Counted from the first letter of the stretch, positions 38,024 through 47,077 are shown. The stretch is DNA of 64,000 bases from CAVQBC01 sp963710665 (GCA_963710665.1 CAVQBC010000008.1:1139802-1203801); one strand, 5' to 3'. Notes: a model not told the origin generated them from the letters alone. Translations and numbers: made by a program.

Positions 38024-39691
38024 GTGCTCTACGAGCTGCGCGTCGAGAACCTCCTGTTGATCGAGCGGGCCGAGCTCCGCCTCGGCCCCGGGCTCAACGT
38101 CCTCACCGGGGAGACCGGGGCGGGCAAGACCGTGCTGGCCCACGCGCTGGACCTGCTGCTGGGCGGCAAGCCGCGGTCCGGGATCGTGCGCCCGGGGGCG
38201 CCGGAGGCCTACGTCGAGGGGGTCTTCGCGCTGCCCGCGGGGCTGCGGGACTCGCTGGCGGAGCGGCTGCCGCCCGACGCCGAGGAGCTCGTCCTCGCCC
38301 GCCGCGTGAGCGCGGAGGGGCGTACCCGGGCCTACCTGGGCGGCCGCAGCGCCACGGCGGCCGACCTGCGGGACGTCGGCGGCGCCCTGCTGTCGTTCTA
38401 CGGCCAGCACGAGCACCGCAAGCTCACGCTCGCCTCCGCCCAGCTCGAGATCCTGGACGGCTTCTGCGGGCCGGAGCAGGCGGCCCGGCGGGCGGCGTTC
38501 GCGGGCCTGTACGCACGCGAGCGCGAGCTGGCCGGCGAGCTCGAGGCGCTGCGCGCCCGCGCCGGGGCGCGCGACCGGGAGCTGGACCTGCTCGAGTGGG
38601 AGCTGGGGGAGATCGACACCGCCGCGCCCACCGAGGACGAGGAGGCGGCGCTCGAGGCCGAGCGGGCCCGCCTGCGCCACCTCGAGGCGCTGCGGGGCGC
38701 GGCGGCGGGCGGCGTCGGCGCGCTGTCGGCCGAGGGCGGCGAGGGCGCCGTGGGGGCGCTCGCGAGCGCGGCCGCGGGGCTGGACGCCGTCGCGGGGATC
38801 GACGCGGAGCTCGACGCGCTGGGCGAGCGCCTACGCGCGCTGGCGCTGGAGGCCGAGGACCTCGCGGGCGAGCTGCGGCGCTACGGCGAGGGCGTCGAGG
38901 GAGCCGCCGGCGGCGGCGGCCGGCTCGACGAGATCGAGGAGCGCCTGGCGGTCTTCGAGCGCCTGAAGCGCAAGCACGGCGGCACGCTCGCGGCGGTGCT
39001 CGCCCATGCCGAGAGCTGCCGGCAGCGCCGCGACGAGCTGGCGGGCGCCGAGGAGGCGATCGAGGCCGCCGAGGCGGAGCTGGCGGCGGCCCGGTCCGAG
39101 CTGTCGAAGGGCGCTGTCGCGCTGCGGAAGGCCCGCGTCGCGGCGGCGGAGGGGCTCGGCGCGGCGGTCCGCGAGCGTCTGGCGGCGCTGGCGATGGAGG
39201 GCGCGACGTTCGAGGCGGCGCTGTCCGAGCGCCCCGAGCCCGGGCCGTCCGGCGGCGACGAGGTGGAGTTCCTGATCGCGCCGAACCCCGGCGTGCCCGC
39301 GGGCCCGTTGCGCGAGACGGCCTCCGGCGGCGAGCTGTCGCGCGTGATGCTCGCGCTGATGAGCGTCGCCGCCGAGGCGGGGCCGCCGACGCTGGTCTTC
39401 GACGAGGTCGACGCCGGCATCGGCGGCCAGACCGCGCGCGCCGTCGGCGAGCAGCTCGGTGCGCTCGCGGAGGCCCGCCAGCTGCTCTGCATCACCCATC
39501 TGCCCCAGATCGCCTCGCTGGCCGACCGCCACTTCACGATCGTCAAGGACACCTCGGGCGACACGGCCTGCACCACGGTCAGCGAGCTCGACCGGGGCGC
39601 CGTGGTGGAGGAGATCGTGCGCATGCTCGGCGCGGGGGACGAGGACCGGGCGGCGCGCAAGCACGCTCGCGAGCTGCTGCGCGCCGCCTGA
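38024..39691 (+). CDS. recN: DNA repair protein RecN
   Basis: A 555-residue SMC-like ATPase. Walker A is NVLTGETGAGKTVLAHAL (residues 26-43). Long coiled-coil arms span ~155-365 (ALEAERARLRHLEALRGAAA and similar). The ABC signature TASGGELSRVMLALM and Walker B TLVFDEVDAGIGGQTAR lie at the C-terminus, ending with a conserved H-loop (CITHLPQIASLADRHF). RecN helps hold broken DNA ends in double-strand break repair. Length and order of motifs are normal. Confidence 0.96.
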   Translation: MLYELRVENLLLIERAELRLGPGLNVLTGETGAGKTVLAHALDLLLGGKPRSGIVRPGAPEAYVEGVFALPAGLRDSLAERLPPDAEELVLARRVSAEGRTRAYLGGRSATAADLRDVGGALLSFYGQHEHRKLTLASAQLEILDGFCGPEQAARRAAFAGLYARERELAGELEALRARAGARDRELDLLEWELGEIDTAAPTEDEEAALEAERARLRHLEALRGAAAGGVGALSAEGGEGAVGALASAAAGLDAVAGIDAELDALGERLRALALEAEDLAGELRRYGEGVEGAAGGGGRLDEIEERLAVFERLKRKHGGTLAAVLAHAESCRQRRDELAGAEEAIEAAEAELAAARSELSKGAVALRKARVAAAEGLGAAVRERLAALAMEGATFEAALSERPEPGPSGGDEVEFLIAPNPGVPAGPLRETASGGELSRVMLALMSVAAEAGPPTLVFDEVDAGIGGQTARAVGEQLGALAEARQLLCITHLPQIASLADRHFTIVKDTSGDTACTTVSELDRGAVVEEIVRMLGAGDEDRAARKHARELLRAA

Positions 39692-39780
39692 GCCGTGACG
39701 CCGCCGTGGGTCGGCGCTCCGTGGGCCCGCCCCGGCCCGACCCGCCCGGCGTGGCCCCGCCTCGCCGCAGCGGCGCGCCG

Positions 39781-39848
39781 CTCGGCGGCGCCGGCGCGTT
39801 CACCTTCCGCGCCGCTCGGGGGCGCCGGCGCGGTCACCTTCCGAACTG
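39781..39848. repeat. 34-base tandem duplication in the MraY-like gene
   Basis: Units 39781-39814 and 39815-39848 agree at nearly all of the first 29 positions (CTCGG(C/G)GGCGCCGGCGCG(T/G)TCACCTTCCG). Because 34 is not a multiple of three, the duplication changes the reading frame of the N-terminal region. Confidence 0.75.
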
Positions 39849-40566
39849 GCGCGGAGCCGCGCTGCCGTTCCTGGCCGGCGTGCTCGCGGTGGCGGCGACC
39901 CTCGTCGCGCTCGGGCCCCTGGCCGCGCTGACGCGCTCGGGGCGTGGGACGTGCTCGGCCCGGCGGGCGCCGCCGGGATCGACCCGGTCGGCGCCGCCCT
40001 GCTGCTCGGCTTCGGCGTCGCATTCCTCGGCCTCCTCGACGACCTGCTCGCCGCCGAGCCGCGAGGCTGGCGCGGCCACGGCGCAGCCGTGCTGCGCGGC
40101 GGCTTCTCGACCGGCGCGCTGAAGGCGGCCGGGACCGTGGCGCTGGCCCTCGCCGCGCTCGCCGGCGCCGGCCTGCCCGCCGGGGAGTACCTGCTCGCGG
40201 TGCTCGTGGTCGTGCTCGCGACCAACCTCTTCAACCTGCTCGACCTGCGGCCCGGCCGCTCGGTCAAGGCGTTCGCGCTGCTCGCCGCGGGGCTCCTCGC
40301 GGGCACCGCGACCCTCGAGCCGCTGCGCGGCATCGGCCTGTTCGCCGGACCGCTGCTGGTCGTCGGCGCCTACGACCTGCGGGAGCGGGCGATGCTCGGC
40401 GACACCGGCTCGAACCTCCTCGGCGCGATGGCGGGGCTGTGGCTCGTGCTGGCCCTGGACACGGCCGGACAGGCCGTCGCCGCGGCCGTCATGGCCGCTC
40501 TCACCATCTTCGGGGAGTTTCGGTCGCTCACAGCGGCGATCGACCGGGTCCCGCCGCTGCGCGCTC

Positions 40567-40572
40567 TAGACT
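40567..40572 (+). promoter_or_regulatory. -10 box of pyrG
   Basis: TAGACT, inside the end of the preceding gene. It is followed by a GGAGG ribosome binding site five bases before ATG 40591, so this mRNA would have a short leader. Confidence 0.4.
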
Positions 40573-40590
40573 CGCTGGGCAGGAGGTCCG

Positions 40591-42300
40591 ATGCCTGAGT
40601 CTCGTTCGCGAACCCGTTTCATCTTCGTCACCGGCGGCGTCGTCAGCTCTCTGGGGAAGGGCATCGCCGCGGCCTCGATCGGCCGGCTGCTCGTCTCCCG
40701 CGGGCTGCGTGTGGCGCTGCAGAAGTTCGATCCCTACATCAACATCGATCCCGGCACGATGTCGCCGTTCCAGCACGGCGAGGTGTTCGTGACCGAGGAC
40801 GGCGCCGAGACCGATCTGGATCTCGGGCACTACGAGCGCTTCACGGACTCGAACACCTCCCGCGGCTCCAACGTCACCGCGGGGGCGATCTACAACTCGG
40901 TCATCCGCAAGGAGCGGCGGGGCGACTACCTGGGCGGCACGGTCCAGGTCGTGCCGCACATCACGGACGAGATCAAGCACCGCGTCAAGCTGATCGCCGA
41001 GAGCCAGGACGTCGACGTGGTGATCACCGAGATCGGCGGCACGGTGGGCGACATCGAGTCGCTCCCGTTCCTCGAGGCCATCCGGCAGTTCCCCGTGGAC
41101 GTGGGCCGCCGCCGGTGCATGTACATCCACCTCACGCTCGTGCCCTACATCGGCCACGCCGGCGAGCTGAAGACCAAGCCGACGCAGCACTCCGTCAACG
41201 AGCTGCGCCGCATCGGCATCCAGCCGGACATGGTGGTCTGCCGGTCCGAGAGCGGGCTGCCGCAGGACCTGCGCAAGAAGATCGCGCTGTTCGCCTCGCT
41301 GCCGGCCGACGCGATCGTCTCCGCCCGCGACGTCGACAACATCTACAAGGTCCCGCTGTTCTTCCGCGCCGAGGGCGTGGACGACTTCGTGATCGACCAC
41401 TTCGGCCTCGAGGCGGACCCGCCGGCGCTCGGGGACTGGGAGCGGCTCGTGCGGCGAGCCGGCGAGGCCCAGGCCCGCCAGCCGGTGCGGATCGCGCTGG
41501 TCGGCAAGTACGTCGCACTGGAGGACGCCTACCTGTCGGTCGTCGAGGCGCTGCGCCACTCGGGCTTCCTGCACGGCTGCGCGATCGAGATCGACTGGGT
41601 GGACTCCGAGTCGCTCGGCGACGACGAGGTGCGCCGCCGGCTCACCGAGGCGGACGGCATCCTCATCCCCGGCGGCTTCGGCGTGCGCGGCATCGAGGGC
41701 AAGATCGCCGCCGCGGGGATCGCCCGCACGTCCCGCATCCCCTTCCTCGGCGTCTGCCTGGGGATGCAGATGGCGGTGGCCGACTTCGCGCGCCAGGTCG
41801 TCGGCATGGACGGCGCGAACTCGACCGAGTTCGACCCCGAGACGCCCTATCCCGTCATCGACCTCCTGCCCGAGCAGAAGGAGGTCGCCGACATGGGCGG
41901 CACGATGCGCCTCGGGGCGGACCCGATCAAGCTCCACCCGGACACGCGGGCCCGCGAGACCTACGGCGAGGCCGTCATCTACGAGCGCCACCGGCATCGC
42001 TACGAGGTCAACAACTTCCTGCGCAGGCGCCTGGAGGCCGCCGGCCTCGTGATCTCCGGCACCTCGCCCGACGAGCGCCTGGTGGAGATCATCGAGGTCG
42101 CGGACCACCCGTTCTTCGTCGCCTCGCAGTTCCACCCCGAGTTCAAGTCGCGGCCGGAGCGCCCGGCCCCGCTGTTCCGCGACTTCGTCGGCGCGGCGCT
42201 CGAGCGCGCGCTGGAGCGCCGGCCGGCCGAGGCGGCGCAGGAGGCCGCCGAGGCCGAGGAGGTCGGGGCCACGGGGTCGCGGCGCTTCCAGCACCGTTGA
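40591..42300 (+). CDS. pyrG: CTP synthase
   Basis: A 569-residue enzyme. The synthetase domain (~1-270) begins FIFVTGGVVSSLGKGIAAAS and contains the IEIGGTVGDIES-type block (ITEIGGTVGDIESLPFLEAI). The glutaminase domain (~290-540) has the nucleophile in PFLGVCLGMQMAV (Cys near residue 389) and the catalytic His/Glu in SQFHPEFKSRPE. It makes CTP from UTP, ATP and glutamine. It has a good GGAGG ribosome binding site. The last ~30 residues are a Glu/Ala-rich tail. The stop overlaps a TTG start of the M20 peptidase gene. Confidence 0.97.
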   Translation: MPESRSRTRFIFVTGGVVSSLGKGIAAASIGRLLVSRGLRVALQKFDPYINIDPGTMSPFQHGEVFVTEDGAETDLDLGHYERFTDSNTSRGSNVTAGAIYNSVIRKERRGDYLGGTVQVVPHITDEIKHRVKLIAESQDVDVVITEIGGTVGDIESLPFLEAIRQFPVDVGRRRCMYIHLTLVPYIGHAGELKTKPTQHSVNELRRIGIQPDMVVCRSESGLPQDLRKKIALFASLPADAIVSARDVDNIYKVPLFFRAEGVDDFVIDHFGLEADPPALGDWERLVRRAGEAQARQPVRIALVGKYVALEDAYLSVVEALRHSGFLHGCAIEIDWVDSESLGDDEVRRRLTEADGILIPGGFGVRGIEGKIAAAGIARTSRIPFLGVCLGMQMAVADFARQVVGMDGANSTEFDPETPYPVIDLLPEQKEVADMGGTMRLGADPIKLHPDTRARETYGEAVIYERHRHRYEVNNFLRRRLEAAGLVISGTSPDERLVEIIEVADHPFFVASQFHPEFKSRPERPAPLFRDFVGAALERALERRPAEAAQEAAEAEEVGATGSRRFQHR

Positions 42301-43436
42301 GGCGCGCCAGCGAGGCCGAGCGGGCGCGGCTCGCCGACACCTTCGCGGCGCTCTGCCGCATCCCCAGCCCGTTCGGCCACGAGCGTGCGTGCGCCGACCA
42401 CGTCGCCGCCGAGCTGCGCGGCATGGGCCTCGAGGTCTCGGAGGACGACGCCGCCGGGCCCGCCCGGGCGGGGAGCGGCAACCTGCTGGCCCGCATCGAG
42501 CCTCGGGCGGGTACCGATCAGCGCACGATCCTGCTGTGCGCCCACCTCGACACCGTCGAGCCGTCGGGGCCCATCGAGCCCGTGCTCGTCGACGGCGGCT
42601 GGGAGAACGCCAACGACACGATCCTCGGTGCGGACAACAAGGCCGCCATCGCCGTGATGCTCGCGGCGGCCCGGCGCGCCGCCGTCGAAGGCGCGCCGGT
42701 CGGGATCGAGCTGCTGTTCACGGTCGCCGAGGAGAACGGGCTGCTGGGCGCCAAGGCGTTCGACGCGAGCCTCCTGCGCGCGGACTTCGGCTACGTCTTC
42801 GACCACGCGTCGCCGATCGGCGAGGTCGTCGTCGCCTCGCCCACCTACTACCGCATCGCGGCCGACTTCCACGGGCGCGCGGCGCATGCGGGCATCCGGC
42901 CCGAGGAGGGCCGCAGCGCGATCCTCGCCGCCGCCCACGCCGTCACGTCGATGCCGCTCGGGCGCATCGACGACCAGACCACCGCGAACGTCGGCTGGCT
43001 GCAGGGCGGGGTGGGCTCCACGAACGTCATCCCCGAGCGCTGCCGGCTGCTCGCCGAGGCGCGCTCGGTGGACCCCGACCTGGCCGACAAGCAGGTCGCC
43101 CGCATGGTCGACGCCGTCCACGACGGCGCCGCGATGGCCGAGTGCGACGTCGACGTCACGTGCGAGAAGCTGTTTCCCGGCTACCGCCAGCGCCCCTCGG
43201 AGCCGGCGGTGGTCGCGGCCGAGGCGGCGCTCACCGCGTGCGGCTACACCCCGGCGCGCATCACCACCGGCGGCGCCTCCGACGCCAACGTCCTGCAGGC
43301 CGCCGGCCTGACCTGCGTGAACCTCGCCAACGGCACCGAACGCAACCACGAGCCGACCGAGCGCGTGTCCGTCGACGCACTGGACGGCATGCTCGACGTG
43401 ACGCTCGCCCTGCTCGAGGAGGCGGCGACGGCCTGA
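42297..43436 (+). CDS. M20-family peptidase (tripeptidase T/PepT-like)
   Basis: A 379-residue zinc peptidase. Metal ligands are seen in ILLCAHLDTVEPSG (His, Asp), ENANDTILGADNKAAIAVML (Asp) and FTVAEENGLLGAKAF (Glu-Glu). The dimerisation lid follows (GRAAHAGIRPEEGRSAILAA), with the last ligand in NLANGTERNHEPTERVSVDA. It removes N-terminal residues from small peptides in the cytoplasm. The only start consistent with full length is TTG 42297, overlapping the pyrG stop by four bases; translation is probably coupled. Its own stop overlaps the next start by one base. Confidence 0.9.
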   Translation: MRRASEAERARLADTFAALCRIPSPFGHERACADHVAAELRGMGLEVSEDDAAGPARAGSGNLLARIEPRAGTDQRTILLCAHLDTVEPSGPIEPVLVDGGWENANDTILGADNKAAIAVMLAAARRAAVEGAPVGIELLFTVAEENGLLGAKAFDASLLRADFGYVFDHASPIGEVVVASPTYYRIAADFHGRAAHAGIRPEEGRSAILAAAHAVTSMPLGRIDDQTTANVGWLQGGVGSTNVIPERCRLLAEARSVDPDLADKQVARMVDAVHDGAAMAECDVDVTCEKLFPGYRQRPSEPAVVAAEAALTACGYTPARITTGGASDANVLQAAGLTCVNLANGTERNHEPTERVSVDALDGMLDVTLALLEEAATA

Positions 43437-44506
43437 TGCTGCGTCTGCGGCGGGGCGTCGTCCTGGCCGCGGGCGACCCCCGCGGGCCGATGCAGCAGCT
43501 CGAGGTCCGGCTCGGCGGCGACCGGCGGCGGGCCCTCGCCGACGTCGCCCTGATCGGCGCCGCCCACATGGGCGACGACGTCGTCGTCAACGTGGCCGCG
43601 GTCGACCTCGACCTCGGCTCCGGCGGCTACGACCTCGTCCATGTCAACCTCACCCGCGGCCTGCGCGGCGAGGGCGAGCCCGGCGCGCACGTGATGAAGC
43701 TCAACTACACGAGCCTCCAGCACGCCGTGCACCCGGTGGAGGCGAGCGCGCCCGCACCCGGCACGGCGCCCCAGGCGCCGGCCGCCCCCGCGGCCTCGGC
43801 AGCGGCGGGGCGGCTGCCGACGGGCGCGCCGGTCGGCGTGTGCTTCCTGCACGGGCAGCTCGCCCCGCTCGCCTGGGCGTTCCAGCGCGCCGCGCCCGGC
43901 GCGCGCCTCGGCTACGTGCAGACCGCGGGCGGCGCGCTCCCGGGCGGGCTCTCGGAGGTCGTCCGCCTGCTGCGCGAGCTCGGCCTCCTGGCCGGCCACG
44001 TGACCGCGGGCCCGGCCTACGGCGGGGAGGGCGAGGCGATCACCACCGCGGGCGCGCTCCAGCACGGGTTCGCGGCCCTCCACTGGCACGCCGCGGTGTC
44101 CGCGCCGGGCCCCGGCATCCTCGGGTCGGGCACGGCGCTCGGGCACGGCGGGTTGGTGGCGCTCGACTCCGCCCACACCGCCGCGGCGCTCGGCTGCCGC
44201 GTCGTCGTCGCCCCGCGCCGCTCGGCCGCCGACCCGCGGCCCCGCCACCGCGGGCTCTCCCACCACACGCGCACCATGCTCGAGCTCGCGCTCGTCCCGT
44301 TCGTGGTGGCGACGCCGGACGGGCGGCCCGAGCCTGGGCTGGGCCGGCACGAGTGGCGCCGCGGCGCGGCGGAGCTCGACGCCTACGCCGCCTCCGGGCT
44401 GCCGGCGCGCACGATGGGCCGCACGCTCGCCGAGGACCCCGACTTCTTCGCCGCCGCCCTCGCGGCCGGGAGTGTCCTCGCGGCCGCGGCGCGCGAGGTA
44501 CCGTAG
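43436..44506 (+). CDS. DUF3866-family protein
   Basis: A 356-residue protein of the actinobacterial DUF3866 family, function unknown. Typical blocks are ALIGAAHMGDDVVVNVAAVD, YDLVHVNLTRGLRGEGEPGA with HVMKLNYTSLQHAVHPVE, and GHVTAGPAYGGEGEAITTAG followed by PGILGSGTALGHGGLVALDS. The residues HMGDD and the late SHHTRTMLELALVPF resemble a catalytic or metal-binding arrangement, but no reaction is established. It sits between the M20 peptidase and NUDIX genes, a neighbourhood usual for this family. Confidence 0.85.
   Translation: MLRLRRGVVLAAGDPRGPMQQLEVRLGGDRRRALADVALIGAAHMGDDVVVNVAAVDLDLGSGGYDLVHVNLTRGLRGEGEPGAHVMKLNYTSLQHAVHPVEASAPAPGTAPQAPAAPAASAAAGRLPTGAPVGVCFLHGQLAPLAWAFQRAAPGARLGYVQTAGGALPGGLSEVVRLLRELGLLAGHVTAGPAYGGEGEAITTAGALQHGFAALHWHAAVSAPGPGILGSGTALGHGGLVALDSAHTAAALGCRVVVAPRRSAADPRPRHRGLSHHTRTMLELALVPFVVATPDGRPEPGLGRHEWRRGAAELDAYAASGLPARTMGRTLAEDPDFFAAALAAGSVLAAAAREVP
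44499..44504 (+). promoter_or_regulatory. -10 box of the NUDIX gene
   Basis: TACCGT, eight bases before ATG 44513, the same arrangement as at 10711. Confidence 0.45.
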
Positions 44507-44512
44507 GCGGCC

Positions 44513-45034
44513 ATGGACCGCGCCCACAGCGAGGTCGCGTGGCAGGGGAAGATGCTCGCGGTCCGCGTCGACACCTACCGCCACGGCGACCAGGAGGTCA
44601 CCCGCGAGATCGTGGCCCACCCGGGCGCGGTGGGCATCGTGGCGGTCGAGGACGAGCAGGTCTGGCTCGTGCGCCAGCCGCGCGAGGCCGTCGGCGTCGA
44701 GGACCTGCTGGAGGTCCCGGCGGGCAAGCTCGACGAGCCGGGCGAGACCCCGCTCGAGTGCGCCCGGCGCGAGCTGGCCGAGGAGATCGGCAAGCAGGCC
44801 GAGCACTGGGAGCTGCTGCACCGCTGCTACACGTCGCCGGGCTTCACCGACGAGGAGGTCCACGTGTTCCTGGCGACCGGCGTCACGGACGTCGACGAGC
44901 GCCCGCCGGCGGACGACGCGGACCGGATCGAGGCCGTGCGGTGGCCGCTCTCGGAGCTCGACGCCCTGATCGCCGAGGTCCACGACGCCAAGACGCTGAT
45001 CGGCCTGCTCGCGCTGCGTGCGCGCCGCGGCTGA
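44513..45034 (+). CDS. NUDIX hydrolase, ADP-ribose pyrophosphatase type
   Basis: A 173-residue protein. The NUDIX box is GKLDEPGETPLECARRELAE followed by EIG, with the one-residue-longer first gap common in actinobacterial members. Flanking motifs (VWLVRQPREAVGVEDLLEVP, HRCYTSPGFTDEEVHVFLAT) match NudF-type ADP-ribose pyrophosphatases. It hydrolyses ADP-ribose or related nucleotide sugars to AMP and a sugar phosphate. A TACCGT box stands just upstream. It is followed by the sigma-28-type promoter of the GGDEF-EAL gene. Confidence 0.92.
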   Translation: MDRAHSEVAWQGKMLAVRVDTYRHGDQEVTREIVAHPGAVGIVAVEDEQVWLVRQPREAVGVEDLLEVPAGKLDEPGETPLECARRELAEEIGKQAEHWELLHRCYTSPGFTDEEVHVFLATGVTDVDERPPADDADRIEAVRWPLSELDALIAEVHDAKTLIGLLALRARRG

Positions 45035-45041
45035 CGGCGTC

Positions 45042-45068
45042 TCAAGCTGGCACCCTCGCAGCCGATCA
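45042..45068 (+). promoter_or_regulatory. Sigma-28-type promoter of the GGDEF-EAL gene
   Basis: TCAAG (45042-45046), 14 bases, GCCGATCA (45061-45068). The -10 ends seven bases before GTG 45076. It is the only member of the set far from the pilus cluster apart from the one at 25121. Confidence 0.72.
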
Positions 45069-45075
45069 CCGGTCC

Positions 45076-47022
45076 GTGCGCCGGATTCTCAGCGAGAGCG
45101 TGACCGCTCGCATGCTCGTCACCCTGGTGGCGACGCTGACGCTCGTGGGTGCCGGCCAGTACCTCCTCGTCGCCGATCGCGTGCTCGACGAGCTCGTCCA
45201 CGAGCACGCGCAGATCCACGAGTCCGACGCGCGCACCATCGAGCGCGCCTTCGCCGAGGCGGAGGGGACCGAGCGGCCCCTGGACGAGGTCACCGAGGTC
45301 CTCAGCGCGATCGCCGCGCGCCCACTGATCGAGGATGCCGTCGTCGCGGACGCCCGCGGCCGCGTGATCGCGGCCTCCGACCCGCGCAACCTCGGCGCGC
45401 ACGAGCGCGAGCCGGAGGTCCGGGAGTCGGCCCGCACCGGGCGCTTCTTCGCCGGCGTCCCGAGCCTCCGGGAGACGGGCACCGAGGACGGCCGGCGGGT
45501 CTCCTACATCCTGCCCGTGACGCTCGGCGGGGAGCGAATGGCCTTCGAGATCGAGCGCAGCCGGGCCCTCGCCTCGAACACGATCGCCAAGCTCCGCGCC
45601 CAGCTCATCGTCTTCCTCGTGCTGACGCTCGGCCTCGCGGTGGTCGTCTTCTACCTGATCAGCGGCCGGCGCATCGACCGCCTCTACCGCGCCGCGCTGC
45701 ACCGCGCCCGCCGCGACGGCCTCACCGACCTCGACAACCACCGCGAGTTCAAGGACGGCCTCGCGCGCGAGGCGGCGCTCTCCTCCCGCCTGCGGCAGCC
45801 GCTCTCGGTCGCCGTCGTCGACATCGACGGCTTCAAGTTCGTCAACGACCACCACGGCCATCGTCACGGCGACCGGATCCTCGTCCGGCTTGCCGCCATC
45901 CTGCGCGCCGGGCGTGTCTGCGACCGCGCCTTCCGCCTCGGCGGGGACGAGTTCGCGGTGCTCCTGCCCGGCACCGACGAGACCGGCGCCCGGATCGCGC
46001 TCGAGCGCGTCCGCGAGGCCGCGGCGACCCGCCTGGGCGACGCGACCGTGAGCATCGGCTTCGCCTCGGGCGTCGCGTCCCCGAGCGAGCCCGAGTCCCC
46101 GTGGGAGCGGGCCGATGCGGCGCTCTATGAGGCCAAGCGCCGCGGCGGCGACGCGGTGGTGGGCGCGAGCGAGCTCGATGCCGCCGCGACGCCGGTCGTG
46201 ACGATCGACAAGGCCCGGGCGCTGCGCCGGCTGCTCGCCGAGGGCCGCGTCGAGGCCGCCCTGCAGCCGATCTGGGACCTCGAGCGTGGGGAGATCATGA
46301 GCGTCGAGGCGCTCGCCCGCCCACTCGACCTGCACGGCCTCGACGGACCGGGCGAGGCCTTCGAGGTCGCCGACCGCCTCGGCCGCGCCCACGAGCTCGA
46401 CGCGCTGTGCCGCGCCGCCGCCCTGCGCCGAGCGGCCGACCTGCCCGATGGCGCCGTGCTGTTCCTCAACGTCGCGCCGCAGACGCTCGAGCGCGGTGCG
46501 CTGGCCGACGACGCGCTGCCGCGCGAGGTCCGCGCCGCGGGCCTCAGCCCCGAGCGCGTGGTGCTCGAGGTGACGGAGCGCTCGGAGGCGCGACTCCCCG
46601 CGGTGATGGCGGAGGCCGCGCGGCTGCGCGAGCTCGGCTTCGGGGTCGCGCTCGACGACGTCGGCTCGGGCAACGCCGGGCTGGAGATGCTGCGCGAGCT
46701 CGCCGTCGACTACGTGAAGATCGACCGCGGCGTCGTCCAGGCCGCCCCGTCCGACCGCGGCGCGCGGGCCGTGCTGCTCGCGATCGTCACGTTCGCGCGC
46801 GAGGTCGGCGCCTACGTCATCGCCGAGGGCATCGAGACCCAGGACCTGCTCGCCTTCGTGGCCTCCGAGGCCCGTCTGCACGAGGACGCGGAGGCCCGCG
46901 TGCGCGGTGCCCAGGGCTACCTGCTGGGGCGGCCCGAGGCGGCGATCGACGAGGCCGCCGCGCGCGCCGCGCTCGCCGCGCTGCGCATTCCGTCCGCCCG
47001 CGCGCCGGCCGCCCGCCGCTGA
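45076..47022 (+). CDS. Membrane-bound GGDEF-EAL protein (c-di-GMP synthesis/degradation)
   Basis: A 648-residue protein. Two membrane helices (~12-33 and ~174-197) flank an extracytoplasmic sensor domain. The GGDEF domain (~215-375) has an intact GGDEF at ~289 and the inhibitory RxxD site (RVCD) five residues before it. The EAL domain (~385-640) keeps EALAR (~411), FLNV, LEVTERSE, ALDDVGSG, KIDRG, AEGIET and QGYLLGRP, so both cyclase and phosphodiesterase activities are possible. The GTG start fits the sigma-28-type promoter. With that promoter shared by pilus genes and a GEMM-like leader on pilA, it is the likely c-di-GMP source or sink of the pilus programme. Confidence 0.94.
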   Translation: MRRILSESVTARMLVTLVATLTLVGAGQYLLVADRVLDELVHEHAQIHESDARTIERAFAEAEGTERPLDEVTEVLSAIAARPLIEDAVVADARGRVIAASDPRNLGAHEREPEVRESARTGRFFAGVPSLRETGTEDGRRVSYILPVTLGGERMAFEIERSRALASNTIAKLRAQLIVFLVLTLGLAVVVFYLISGRRIDRLYRAALHRARRDGLTDLDNHREFKDGLAREAALSSRLRQPLSVAVVDIDGFKFVNDHHGHRHGDRILVRLAAILRAGRVCDRAFRLGGDEFAVLLPGTDETGARIALERVREAAATRLGDATVSIGFASGVASPSEPESPWERADAALYEAKRRGGDAVVGASELDAAATPVVTIDKARALRRLLAEGRVEAALQPIWDLERGEIMSVEALARPLDLHGLDGPGEAFEVADRLGRAHELDALCRAAALRRAADLPDGAVLFLNVAPQTLERGALADDALPREVRAAGLSPERVVLEVTERSEARLPAVMAEAARLRELGFGVALDDVGSGNAGLEMLRELAVDYVKIDRGVVQAAPSDRGARAVLLAIVTFAREVGAYVIAEGIETQDLLAFVASEARLHEDAEARVRGAQGYLLGRPEAAIDEAAARAALAALRIPSARAPAARR

Positions 47023-47077
47023 CAGCCCGCTTGCACCGCGCAGGCGCGGCGCCCGCCGCGGCGAAGCAGGGAGGGCC

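Larger units (their letters stand above)
39706..40598 (+). pseudogene. MraY-like UDP-GlcNAc/MurNAc phosphotransferase gene with a frameshift
   Basis: The second part (39951-40598, 215 residues) is a clear polyprenyl-phosphate sugar-phosphate transferase-like membrane protein: FGVAFLGLLDDLLAAEPRGW, ATNLFNLLDLRPGRSVKAF and LGDTGSNLLGAMAGLWLVL. The N-terminal helix (ALPFLAGVLAVAATLVALGP) lies in another frame, upstream of ~39940. Adding one base near TCGGGGCGTGGG would join them. The real start is unsure; GTG 39706 and GTG 39695 are candidates, and a 34-base tandem duplication at 39781 also shifts the frame between them. Position between recN and pyrG suggests an undecaprenyl-linked role. Broken gene or assembly error cannot be decided. 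Confidence 0.7.
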
